A DNA stretch of 64,000 bases from Streptomyces sp. NBC_00659 (GTDB lineage: Bacteria; Actinomycetota; Actinomycetes; Streptomycetales; Streptomycetaceae), in contig NZ_CP109031.1 of NCBI RefSeq assembly GCF_036226925.1, positions 3,658,001 through 3,722,000 of the forward strand. The letters are read 5' to 3'. Below are positions 24,506 through 33,070 of the stretch, piece by piece. The position numbers and the translations under genes are program-made. The notes below the pieces were generated by a model. That model did no database searches. It was not told the origin of the DNA and saw only the letters and a program-made list of their open reading frames with translations. Within the stretch, counting starts at the first letter, position 1. The number at the start of each line of letters is the position of its first letter.

Positions 24506-25705
24506 ATGCATCTGCCAACAGACCCTCCGCCGCGGGTCCTTCATGTCACACAGCCGGTCGACGGCGGTGTCGCACGCGTGGTCACCGACCTCGTCCGCGC
24601 CCAGATCGCCGCCGGAACCCGGGTGACCGTCGCCTGCCCGGACGGCAACGGCTTCGGCCGGGAGCTGCGGGCGCTCGGCGCGGACGTACGGCCCTGGCAC
24701 GCGACGCGGGCGCCGGGGCCGCAGCTCGCTCAGGAGGTACGGCGACTCGGCCGGGTTCTGGCGCGGGTGCGGCCGGACGTGGTGCACGCGCACAGCGCGA
24801 AGGCGGGGCTCGCGGCCCGGCTCGCGCTGCGTGGACGGGTACCGACGGTGTTCCAGCCGCACGCCTGGTCGTTCGAGGCCGTCGACGGTGCCGCCGCGGC
24901 GCTCGCGCTGCGCTGGGAGCGGTGGGGGACGCGCTGGGCGTCCCGGGTGGTGTGCGTCAGCGAGGCGGAGCGCGCGACCGGCGTACGAGCCGGAGTGCGC
25001 GCCCCCTGGAGGGTGATCCCCAACGGCGTCGACCCCGGGCGGTTCCACCCCGCCGACGCGGACGCCGTACGAGCCGGGATGCCGCTGCTCGCGGGGGTCG
25101 ATCCGGCCGCTCCCCTGGTGGTGTGCGTGGGACGGCTGTGCCGGCAGAAGGGGCAGGACATCCTCCTCGACGCGTGGCCCTCGGTGCTGCGGCGAGTGCC
25201 CGCGGCGCGGCTCGTGCTCGTCGGGGACGGACCGGACTCGGCGCGGCTGCGCGCCGTGGCACCGCGTGACGTGCTGTTCGCCGGGGCCGCCGCCGACGCG
25301 GTGCCCTGGTACCAGGCCGCCGATCTGGTGGTGCTGCCGTCCCGCTGGGAAGGCATGGCGCTGGCCCCGCTGGAGGCCATGGCCTGCGGGCGTCCGGTCG
25401 TCATGACGGACGTGGACGGCGCCCGCGAGAGCCTGCCGCCGGGGCACGAAGCCCGCTGTCTGGTGGCCGCGCCGGAACCGGCGCCGCTGGCGGAGGCGAT
25501 CGGCGCGCTGCTGGCCGATCCCCCGCTGCGCGCCTCGCTCGGCCACCAGGGGCGCCGCCACGTACTGACCACGCACGACGTGCGCCTCACGGCCGACGCG
25601 GTCGCGGGGGTGTACCGCGAACTGCTGGCCGGCCGAGAGCCGCAGCACGCCGGAAGGGTCATGTGCGCGGACCACACCGAGTGCAGGGAGTCCATCCACT
25701 CGTGA
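24506..25705 (+). CDS. GT4-family glycosyltransferase
   Basis: 399 residues. AAGGA spaced seven bases from ATG 24506 favours it over GTG 24488. GT-B fold: N-terminal RVLHVTQPVDGGVARVVTDL and DVVHAHSAKAGLAARLA; C-terminal IPNGVDPGRF, VGRLCRQKGQDILLDAW and the donor-binding E-x7-E region SRWEGMALAPLEAMACGRPV. It should add a sugar from a nucleotide donor to the lipid-linked repeat unit on the cytosolic face. First gene of the exopolysaccharide operon; its stop overlaps the next start (GTGA, 25702-25705). Confidence 0.92.
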   Translation: MHLPTDPPPRVLHVTQPVDGGVARVVTDLVRAQIAAGTRVTVACPDGNGFGRELRALGADVRPWHATRAPGPQLAQEVRRLGRVLARVRPDVVHAHSAKAGLAARLALRGRVPTVFQPHAWSFEAVDGAAAALALRWERWGTRWASRVVCVSEAERATGVRAGVRAPWRVIPNGVDPGRFHPADADAVRAGMPLLAGVDPAAPLVVCVGRLCRQKGQDILLDAWPSVLRRVPAARLVLVGDGPDSARLRAVAPRDVLFAGAAADAVPWYQAADLVVLPSRWEGMALAPLEAMACGRPVVMTDVDGARESLPPGHEARCLVAAPEPAPLAEAIGALLADPPLRASLGHQGRRHVLTTHDVRLTADAVAGVYRELLAGREPQHAGRVMCADHTECRESIHS

Positions 25706-27138
25706 CTGCGGAAAGCACCGTTCCCACCCCCGGCGGACAGCCCCGGGAGTACGGATTCTCACCCGTCTCGGTCATGTCGTCGCGCGAGAGCGACGGCGGT
25801 TTCAGGTTCCCGGCCGGACAGCGGAACAGGGTCCGGCGCGTCTCCTGGCTGCCACTGGCCGCCGTGGACGCCGTCGCGGCGCTGGCTGCCGGACAGTCGC
25901 TCACGGAGATCCAGCGGCACCCGCTGTCCGTCGTCGCGCTGCTGCTGGTCGTGGTCCTGCTGAACGCCCGGGCTTCCCTGTACCGGCCGACGCCGCTGCC
26001 CGCCCTGCTCGACGAACTGCCCGCCGTCTGCGCGCGGATCGCGGTCACCTGGTGCGCCCTGGCCGCCGTCTTCGCCGCGTTCGCCCCGGACGAGGCGCTG
26101 ACGGCCCGGACGCTGGCCCTGGGATGCGCCGCGCAGTCGGTGATCAGCTGCGCCGGCCGTGGCACCGTGCACTGGCGGCGTCGCCGGGCCCTCGCTCAGC
26201 ACCCCGGCGCCGCCCTGGTGATCGGTCCCGCCGGGACCGCGCAGCGGGTGGCCGCGGCCTTCCTGCGCCACCCGAACTGCGGGGTACGGCCGGTCGGCGT
26301 CGTCGCCGACCGGCCGACCGGCCCCGACGGACTGCCGGTACTCACCACCGGCGAGGAGGTGCAGCGGGCGCTCATCCAGAACGGGGTGCGGGCCGTGCTG
26401 GTGGTGGAGCCGCCGGTCAGGCGCGGGCCGATGCTGCGGGCGCTGGCCCTCGCGGGCTGCGAGCTGTGGGAGGTCGACCCGGACTCCCCGTCGTACGACC
26501 GCGCGGGCCGGCACACACTGGCCGGCTTCGCCTGCCGCCCCCTGTCGATCGGCGCCCGGCGCGCCGCGTTCGGGAAGCGGTTCCTCGATGTCGCCGTCTC
26601 CGGCGCGCTGCTGCTGCTGGTCAGTCCGCTGCTGCTGGTGTTCGCGGCCGTCCTGCGGCTGACCGACGGGCCCGGTGTGGTGTTCCGGCAGGAGCGCATC
26701 GGCAAGGACGGACGGCCGTTCACGCTGCTGAAGTTCCGCACCCACCGCCCGGTCGACGCGCACGAGGCCGCGACCCGCTGGAGTGTGGCGGGCGAGCAGG
26801 AGATGAGCCGCTTCTGCGCGTTCCTCAGACGCACCTCGCTCGATGAACTGCTCCAGCTCCTGAACGTCCTGTGGGGCGACATGAGCCTGGTCGGACCGCG
26901 ACCCGAACGGCCCTACTTCGTGGCCAAGTTCAGCCAGACCTACCCCGGCTACGCGGCCCGGCACCGGATGCAGACCGGCATCACCGGACTCGCCCAGGTG
27001 CACGGGCTGCGCGGGGACACCTCGATCGAGGACCGGTGCCGGTTCGACAACGCGTACATCGACAACTGGTCGATGTGGCAGGACATCTGCATCCTGCTGC
27101 GCACGGCCGCGGCGCTCGTGCGCCCGACGGGGAGCTGA
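25702..27138 (+). CDS. Undecaprenyl-phosphate sugar phosphotransferase (WbaP/CpsE type)
   Basis: 478 residues from GTG 25702. An N-terminal half with membrane helices and a CoA-binding-like domain (ALVIGPAGTAQRVAAAF) leads to the bacterial sugar transferase domain: KRFLDVAVSGALLLLVSPLL, VFRQERIGKDGRPFTLLKFR, RRTSLDELLQLLNVLWGDMS, LVGPRPERPYF and a Gln/Gly segment QTGITGLAQVHG. It loads the first sugar-1-phosphate onto undecaprenyl phosphate and so commits the pathway. It is coupled to the upstream glycosyltransferase; the Wzy gene begins four bases later. Confidence 0.95.
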   Translation: MTAESTVPTPGGQPREYGFSPVSVMSSRESDGGFRFPAGQRNRVRRVSWLPLAAVDAVAALAAGQSLTEIQRHPLSVVALLLVVVLLNARASLYRPTPLPALLDELPAVCARIAVTWCALAAVFAAFAPDEALTARTLALGCAAQSVISCAGRGTVHWRRRRALAQHPGAALVIGPAGTAQRVAAAFLRHPNCGVRPVGVVADRPTGPDGLPVLTTGEEVQRALIQNGVRAVLVVEPPVRRGPMLRALALAGCELWEVDPDSPSYDRAGRHTLAGFACRPLSIGARRAAFGKRFLDVAVSGALLLLVSPLLLVFAAVLRLTDGPGVVFRQERIGKDGRPFTLLKFRTHRPVDAHEAATRWSVAGEQEMSRFCAFLRRTSLDELLQLLNVLWGDMSLVGPRPERPYFVAKFSQTYPGYAARHRMQTGITGLAQVHGLRGDTSIEDRCRFDNAYIDNWSMWQDICILLRTAAALVRPTGS

Positions 27139-27142
27139 GCCG

Positions 27143-28558
27143 GTGAGCCAGGCCCTGCCCGTCACCCCCCTGGACAGCGTGACCGCCGCCCTGCGGCGCG
27201 TGCTGCCGGTCCTGCCCGTCGTCGCGGTGATCGCGCTGCTCGGGCTGCCGATCGCGCCGCGCGACGAGGGCGGCGCGAACATCGCGGACGCCATGTCCGG
27301 TCTCGTGGTGCTCTGCTGCGCGCTCCGTCTCGTACGGACCCGCCGACGCCCCCTGTCCGCGACCGCCGCCCTGGTTCTCGGTCTCCCCGTGGTCGGCATC
27401 TCGGTCGCGGCGGCCGGGGCGGCGGACCCGGGCGCGGGGATCACCGGGCTCACCCGCTATCTCCAGGTCTTCGTGCTGGTGCCGGCCGCGGTCCTGCTGC
27501 TCGTCCGCGACCGGCGCGACCTCAGGCTGCTGGCCTGGTCGTTCGTGGCGCTGGCGCTGTGGCAGGGGGCTATCGGGGTACGGCAGTACGTCACCGGGAC
27601 CGGCGCCTCGTACCAGGGCGAGAACGTCCGGGCGGTCGGCACCTTCGGGCCGACCGACGTGATGGGCATGGCGACGGTGGTCGCGTTCGGGCTGGTGTGC
27701 GCGGTGGCACTGGCCCTGGGAGCCGGTGAGGCACGGCAGCGCTCCGTCGCCGTGCTGTGCGCGCTGGCCCTGCTGCCGCCGCTCGCGCTGTCGTTCAGCC
27801 GGGGCGCGTGGATCGCCACGGCCGTGGCCTGCGGCGCGCAGCTCGTGCTGGCGGGGCTGCGGCGCGCGGTGAAGGCGGTCGCCGCGCTGGCCGCGGCCGG
27901 GATGATCCTGGTGGGCGGGCTGGGCCTCGGCAGCGCGATGCTCCAGGAGCGCGTCACCAGCATCACGCAGGTCACCGACGCGCCGGACCAGTCGGTGACC
28001 GACCGGTACACGATGTGGGCGGCGGCCACCGACATGTGGCGCGAACACCCGCTGACGGGCGTCGGGCTGAAGGGCTTCCCCGAGTACCGGGACGGTCACG
28101 CCTCGCTCGCGCTCTCCTCGGGCAGCGACATCGCGGGCGCGGGAACCGCCTTTCACAAGCAGGCGCTGCTCTCGCCGCACAACATGTATCTCCTCGTGCT
28201 CGGCGAGCAGGGTCTCGTCGGACTGCTCGCGCTGGTGGGCAGCTGGCTGGCGCTGCTGGTGTGCGCGCTGCGCGGACTCGTCCGCCTACGCCGCACGACA
28301 CGGCAGGCCCCGGGCCCCGGCCTCGCGGCGGCGGGCCGTACCCCGCACGGAACGGACTGCGCGCTCGTTGCGTGCGGGCTGCTCGTCTGGCAGCTCGTCG
28401 ACTTCGTGTACGCGGACATCGGCGGCCCCTCCACGGTCCTGACGGCCGTCGTCTTCGGCGTCATCGGCTGGTGGGCCCTGATGGATCCGTCGGCCACGCC
28501 CGGCTTCGGGGCGGCGGCCCCAGCCGCCGCCGTACGGGAAGAGGCCGCGGCGCGATGA
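27143..28558 (+). CDS. O-antigen ligase / Wzy-like polysaccharide polymerase
   Basis: 471 residues from GTG 27143, with GGGGAG upstream. About ten to twelve membrane segments and the Wzy_C-type loop with FSRGAWIA, a large outside loop (DRYTMWAAATDMWREHPLTG, then VGLKGFPEYR and SPHNMYLLVLGEQG). It should polymerise flipped repeat units outside the membrane. Its stop overlaps the flippase start (ATGA, 28555-28558). Confidence 0.9.
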   Translation: MSQALPVTPLDSVTAALRRVLPVLPVVAVIALLGLPIAPRDEGGANIADAMSGLVVLCCALRLVRTRRRPLSATAALVLGLPVVGISVAAAGAADPGAGITGLTRYLQVFVLVPAAVLLLVRDRRDLRLLAWSFVALALWQGAIGVRQYVTGTGASYQGENVRAVGTFGPTDVMGMATVVAFGLVCAVALALGAGEARQRSVAVLCALALLPPLALSFSRGAWIATAVACGAQLVLAGLRRAVKAVAALAAAGMILVGGLGLGSAMLQERVTSITQVTDAPDQSVTDRYTMWAAATDMWREHPLTGVGLKGFPEYRDGHASLALSSGSDIAGAGTAFHKQALLSPHNMYLLVLGEQGLVGLLALVGSWLALLVCALRGLVRLRRTTRQAPGPGLAAAGRTPHGTDCALVACGLLVWQLVDFVYADIGGPSTVLTAVVFGVIGWWALMDPSATPGFGAAAPAAAVREEAAAR

Positions 28559-30540
28559 CGGTGACGCCGCCCAGGGCGGGGGAAGGCCCGGACACCACCC
28601 CGGACTTCGGGACGGGCAGGGCGACGGACACAGGCGCGCGGACCGGTCCGGGAGCGGGCACGGGGACCGGCACGGGGGCGGGGCCAGGTTCGGGCGCGCG
28701 CACCGGTCCGGGAGACGGCACGGGGACCGGTGCGAGGGGCGGTATGGGTGTCGGGGGCGTGGGGATGAGCACGGAAACGGAAACGGGGGCGGGGGCGGGG
28801 ACGGGCGTCAGCTCGGGAACGGGCATCGGTTCGGGGGCGGTTGCCGCCGCGGGAACCGGCGCCGAGCCGGCCCTGTCGTTGCCACCCGCCCGGGAACCCG
28901 GCTCTCCCGGCGGTCCGCCGCCCGCGTCCGTCGCCGTGAAGACACCCGGTTCCCGGAAGGGCCGGAAGAAGGCGGATCGGCCCGAAGCCGCCTCCGACCG
29001 GTTCCTCGCCAAGGCCGCGTTCGTCACCGTCGCCCTCTCGATCGCCGGAGCCCTGCTGGGCCTCGGCCGGGACCAGGCGCTGGCGCATCTGTTCGGGGCG
29101 GGGTCGGACACGGACGCGTTCCTCGTCGCGTGGACGGTGCCGGAGTTCGCGGCGACGCTGCTGATCGAGGACGGGCTGGCCTTCGTGCTGATCCCGGCGT
29201 TCAGCATGGCCGTGACGCGGCGTGCCCGGGGAGCCGCCGGTGATCCCGTACGCGCCCTGGTCGCCGCCACCCTGCCCCGGCTGACGTTCGCCTTCGCGGC
29301 CTTCGGCGCGCTGCTCGTCGCGGGGGCGCCGTACCTGGTCGAGGCACTCGCGCCCGGCCTGCCCGACCCCCGCCTCGCGGTGGACTGCACCCGGCTGACC
29401 GCGACCTGTGTGTTCTCCTTCGGGCTCGCCGGGTACTGCAGCGCGGCCCTGCGGGCGCACCGGCGCTTCGTGGCACCGGCGGCGATCTACATGGCGTACA
29501 ACACCGCGATCATCGGGGCGATGTTCGTCCTCGGCACGCGCTGGGGCGTACGGTCGGCGGCCCTCGGTGTCGCGGTCGGCGGCGCGCTCATGGCGGTGGC
29601 GCAGGCACCGTCGCTGTGGCGACAGCTGCGGCGCGGGCGACCGGCGGCCGGGACCCTGGAGGGTGAGCCGGCCCGCCCGATGGACCTGACCCTCATCGGA
29701 ACGGTCCTGCTCTTCGCGCTGTGCCGGCAGTCCCAGGTCCTCATCGAGCGCTTCCTCGCCTCCTCGCTGCCCGCCGGGGCCATCTCGCATCTGAACTACG
29801 CCCAGAAAGTGGCCCAGATGCCGATGGTGCTCTCGCTGATGCTCTGCACGGTCACCTTCCCGGTGGTCGCGCAGGCCATCGCCGAGGGCGACACCGAGCG
29901 GGCCCGCGACCGGGTGGAGCGCGATCTGACGCTCGTCGCCTGCACCGTGCTCCTCGGCGCGGCCGTGGTCGTGGCGTGCGCCCCGCAGATCATCCAGCTG
30001 CTCTTCCAGCGCGGCGCGTTCACCGCCCAGGACACGGCGGCGACGGCGGCGGTCATACGGGTGTACGCCCTCGGACTGCTGGGCCACACCCTGGTCGGCG
30101 CGCTCGTGCGCTCGTACTTCTGCTCGGGACGGCCGACCTGGTACCCGCTGTTCGCGATGACCGCCGGGGTCGTCGCGACCGGCTGGGCCGGGGCCCTGGC
30201 CGTCGGCCCGTGGGGGGTCCGCGGGATCGCCGCCGCCAACGCGGCCGGCGTCACCCTCACCGCCGTGCTCCTGCTGTACGGCATGGGTCCGCGCAGTGTG
30301 CCGATCCGCACCCGCGCGGTGGTGTCCGAGATCGGCAAACCGCTGCGGGCCGCCCTGACCGCGGCGGTGACCGGTGCTCTGTGCGCCAGCGGCGTGGATT
30401 CCCCGCTGCTCGGACTCGTCGTCGGCTGCACGGTCGTGACCTTCGTCTTCGCCCTGCTGGCCTGGGCCTTCCGGGTCGAGGGGTTCGCCTCCGCAGTCCG
30501 TTCCGTCACACGAAGGGTTCAGAATGCCCGTTTCCGCTGA
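28555..30540 (+). CDS. MurJ/MviN-like lipid-linked oligosaccharide flippase (Wzx role)
   Basis: 661 residues. The MATE/MOP flippase domain begins at about 140 (RFLAKAAFVTVALSIAGALL) and has some 13-14 helices, with MurJ-like FLVAWTVPEFAATLLIEDG and YAQKVAQMPMVLSLMLC. In this operon it probably flips the repeat unit rather than lipid II. The first 135 residues are a Gly/Thr/Ala-rich low-complexity tail (runs such as GAGTGTGTGAGPGSGARTG) with no hydrophobic segment; most flippases lack it. Overlaps the next gene by 17 bases. Confidence 0.9.
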   Translation: MTVTPPRAGEGPDTTPDFGTGRATDTGARTGPGAGTGTGTGAGPGSGARTGPGDGTGTGARGGMGVGGVGMSTETETGAGAGTGVSSGTGIGSGAVAAAGTGAEPALSLPPAREPGSPGGPPPASVAVKTPGSRKGRKKADRPEAASDRFLAKAAFVTVALSIAGALLGLGRDQALAHLFGAGSDTDAFLVAWTVPEFAATLLIEDGLAFVLIPAFSMAVTRRARGAAGDPVRALVAATLPRLTFAFAAFGALLVAGAPYLVEALAPGLPDPRLAVDCTRLTATCVFSFGLAGYCSAALRAHRRFVAPAAIYMAYNTAIIGAMFVLGTRWGVRSAALGVAVGGALMAVAQAPSLWRQLRRGRPAAGTLEGEPARPMDLTLIGTVLLFALCRQSQVLIERFLASSLPAGAISHLNYAQKVAQMPMVLSLMLCTVTFPVVAQAIAEGDTERARDRVERDLTLVACTVLLGAAVVVACAPQIIQLLFQRGAFTAQDTAATAAVIRVYALGLLGHTLVGALVRSYFCSGRPTWYPLFAMTAGVVATGWAGALAVGPWGVRGIAAANAAGVTLTAVLLLYGMGPRSVPIRTRAVVSEIGKPLRAALTAAVTGALCASGVDSPLLGLVVGCTVVTFVFALLAWAFRVEGFASAVRSVTRRVQNARFR

Positions 30541-31288
30541 CACCAGCAGACGTACCGGTACGCGCTCCCTCGACGCGCCGCCGTGGGTGGCGATGTACCA
30601 CTCCGTCGGAGACTGTTCCGACGACCCGTACCGCGTCACGGTCTCCCCGGACCGCCTCGACCAGCAGTTCGGCTGGCTGAGCCGGCGCGGTCTGCGCGGG
30701 GTGTGCGTCGCGGACCTGCTCGCGGCCCGTGCCTGCGGCCAGGGGCGGGATCTGGTGGGCCTGACCTTCGACGACGGGTACGCCGACTTCGTCGAGACCG
30801 CGCTCCCCCTCTTGCGGCGCCACGGGTTCGGCGCCACCCTGTTCGTGCTGCCCGGCCGGCTCGACGGCGACAACGCCTGGGATCCGCTGGGCCCGCGCAA
30901 ACCCCTGCTGGGCAAGCAGGGCATCCGGCTCACCGCCGCCTCCGAGGGCATGGAGGTCGGCTCGCACGGACTCACCCATGTCGACCTGACGAAGGCCGAC
31001 GACGCCGTGCTGCGCGCCGAGGTCGCGGAGAGCAGAGCGGTGCTCTCGGAGCTGACCGGTGCTCACGTCGAGGGCTTCTGCTATCCGTACGGGACCGTCG
31101 ACCGCCGGGTCGTCGACGCCGTCCGCGAGGCCGGATACGGCTACGCCTGCGGGATCGACCCCGGCCCGCTGACCGGCCCGTACGCCCTCCCCCGTGTGCA
31201 CATCGGCGAGAACGACACCTCCGTACGCCTGTTCCTGAAGCACCGCCTTCACCGGCTGCGCCGGCGCCCCGTCGAGGCGGTCCGGTGA
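30524..31288 (+). CDS. Polysaccharide deacetylase (NodB homology domain)
   Basis: 254 residues, with AAGGG before ATG 30524. NodB motifs are present: VAMYHSV, TFDDGYADF (metal-binding aspartates), SHGLTHVDL (HxxxH-type histidines) and GFCYPYGTVD. It has no signal peptide, so it may act on the lipid-linked intermediate in the cytosol or be exported otherwise. Removal of N-acetyl groups from the polymer would add positive charge, as in PgaB/IcaB systems. Its stop overlaps the next gene (GTGA, 31285-31288). Confidence 0.9.
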   Translation: MPVSADTSRRTGTRSLDAPPWVAMYHSVGDCSDDPYRVTVSPDRLDQQFGWLSRRGLRGVCVADLLAARACGQGRDLVGLTFDDGYADFVETALPLLRRHGFGATLFVLPGRLDGDNAWDPLGPRKPLLGKQGIRLTAASEGMEVGSHGLTHVDLTKADDAVLRAEVAESRAVLSELTGAHVEGFCYPYGTVDRRVVDAVREAGYGYACGIDPGPLTGPYALPRVHIGENDTSVRLFLKHRLHRLRRRPVEAVR

Positions 31289-32397
31289 AGGTGCTGCACA
31301 TCATCACCGGCCTCGGTGTCGGTGGCGCCGAGCAGCAACTGCGGCTGCTGCTGCGGCACCTGCCCGTCCCCTGCGACGTCGTGACGCTGACCAATCCGGG
31401 CGCCGTCGCCGAGGGGCTCGCCGCCGACGGCGTGCGCGTGATCCATCTCGGCATGTCCGGCAACCGCGACCTCGCCGCGCTCCCCCGCCTGGTGAAGGTG
31501 ATCCGCGCGGGCCGCTACGACCTCGTGCACACCCACCTCTACCGGGCCTGCGTGTACGGAAGGCTCGCCGCCCGGCTGGCCGGGGTCAAAGGGGTCGTGG
31601 CCACCGAGCACTCGCTCGGCGACTCGCAGATGGAGGGCCGCCGGCTCGGACCGGGCGTACGCGCCCTGTATCTGGCCAGCGAGCGGCTCGGCCGCTCCAC
31701 CGTCGCCGTCTCGCCCACGGTCGCCGAACGGCTGCGGCGCTGGGGTGTGCCCGCACCCCGCATCGAGGTCGTGCCGAACGGCGTCGACATCGCCCGCTTC
31801 CGCTTCGACCCGGACCTGCGCGAACACACCCGCCGTCGGCTCGGGCTCCCCCAGGACGCGTACGTCGTCGGCGGTGTCGGCCGGCTCGCGCCGGGCAAGC
31901 GGTTCGACGTCCTGATCAGCGCGCTGGCCGAGCTGCCCGGCGACTGCTGGCTGCTGCTGGTCGGCGGTGGCACGGAGGAGACCGCGCTGCGGCGCGCGGC
32001 ACACGACGCCAGGGTCGCGGACCGGGTCCTGTTCGCCGGGGAACGCCCCGCCGGCGGCTCTCCCGGCGCCGATCTGCCGTCCCTGATGGGTGCCATGGAC
32101 GTCCTCGCCTCGCCCAGTCCCGAGGAGGCGTTCGGGCTGGCCGTCGTGGAGGCGCTGGCGGCCGGACTGCCGGTGCTGTACGTCTCCTGTCCGGCCGTCG
32201 AGGACCTCCCGCCCGGGGTGGCGCGCGGCGCGACCCGGGTCGCGGGCGGTGCGGATTCCTTAGCCCGCGCGCTGGCCGGCGTCCGTGCCGGGGGCCCCGC
32301 CCCCCGCTCGGCCCCGGAGGCGGCCCACCAGTACTGCATCACCCGCAGCGCCGCACAGCTCATGGACGTGTACGCGGCCGCTGTCTCGCGCACCTGA
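31285..32397 (+). CDS. GT4-family glycosyltransferase, second of the operon
   Basis: 370 residues from GTG 31285 (MKVLHIITGLGVGGAEQQL). GT-B signatures: VGGAEQQLRLLLRHL, DLVHTHLYRACVYGRLAARL, ATEHSLGD, VVPNGVDIARF, GVGRLAPGKRFDVLI and the E-x7-E segment SPEEAFGLAVVEALAAGLPV. It should extend the repeat unit. It is more similar in layout to EpsF/WcaL-type enzymes than to the operon's first glycosyltransferase. Start is fixed by the overlap with the deacetylase stop. Confidence 0.92.
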   Translation: MKVLHIITGLGVGGAEQQLRLLLRHLPVPCDVVTLTNPGAVAEGLAADGVRVIHLGMSGNRDLAALPRLVKVIRAGRYDLVHTHLYRACVYGRLAARLAGVKGVVATEHSLGDSQMEGRRLGPGVRALYLASERLGRSTVAVSPTVAERLRRWGVPAPRIEVVPNGVDIARFRFDPDLREHTRRRLGLPQDAYVVGGVGRLAPGKRFDVLISALAELPGDCWLLLVGGGTEETALRRAAHDARVADRVLFAGERPAGGSPGADLPSLMGAMDVLASPSPEEAFGLAVVEALAAGLPVLYVSCPAVEDLPPGVARGATRVAGGADSLARALAGVRAGGPAPRSAPEAAHQYCITRSAAQLMDVYAAAVSRT

Positions 32398-32413
32398 CTG
32401 GAGTGAGTTCCAC

Positions 32414-33070
32414 ATGTCCGAAATCCTCACCAGGGGCCACCGCCCCTCGGGTTCGTCCCTTCCCCGGGCGAGAACCGTCCCGGCGTGGTCGCTGCTCGCG
32501 GCCACGACCGTGCTCGGCGGCGCACTCGGCGGCGCGTACGGCGTGGTGAAGCCGCCGGCCTACACGGCCACGAGCTACGTCATCGCCGTTCCGACGGACA
32601 AGGGTGATCCGTCCGCCGCGCTCGGCTTCGCCCAGGCCTACGGCCGGGTCGCCACACAGCTCGCGGTGCTCGGGGACGCGCAGGTGTGGGCCGGTGTGCC
32701 CCTGAAGACGCTGGAGGCCGACGTGCGGACGGCGACCTCCCCGGACGCGCCGATGGTCGCCGTCTCGGCGACCTCCTCACGCCCCGACCGGGCCGCCGAC
32801 ATGGCCAACGCGGTCACCCGCTCCCTGACCCAGCACGCCAACGCGAGCCAGAAGAGCACCCACGTCCAGCTCCTCTCGTTCTCCCGCGCGATGAAGCCGA
32901 CATCGGCGTCCTCCCCGTCCCCGACGGTGACGGGCCTGGTCGGCGCGAGCGCGGGCGGACTGCTCGGCGGCCTCGTGCTGCTGGTCCGTCCCCGGCGGAC
33001 CGGCGACACGGCCCGCCCGGCCTCGGTTCCGGGCCCGGCCACCGCCGCCGATGTGCACGGCCAGCTGTGA
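32414..33070 (+). CDS. Wzz-like chain-length determinant protein
   Basis: 218 residues from ATG 32414, with GGAGTGAG upstream. A first membrane helix (AWSLLAATTVLGGALGGAYG), an extracytoplasmic domain (about 45-165) with an APMVAVSATSSRPDRAADMA motif typical of Wzz/BY-kinase modulators, and a second helix (VTGLVGASAGGLLGGLVLLV). There is no kinase domain attached. It should set polymer length together with Wzy. The stop overlaps the next start (GTGA, 33067-33070). Confidence 0.85.
   Translation: MSEILTRGHRPSGSSLPRARTVPAWSLLAATTVLGGALGGAYGVVKPPAYTATSYVIAVPTDKGDPSAALGFAQAYGRVATQLAVLGDAQVWAGVPLKTLEADVRTATSPDAPMVAVSATSSRPDRAADMANAVTRSLTQHANASQKSTHVQLLSFSRAMKPTSASSPSPTVTGLVGASAGGLLGGLVLLVRPRRTGDTARPASVPGPATAADVHGQL

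Noticed and set aside
28153..30975. 940-codon minus-strand open frame
   Set aside because: Antisense to the flippase gene; composition typical of antisense to high-GC genes.
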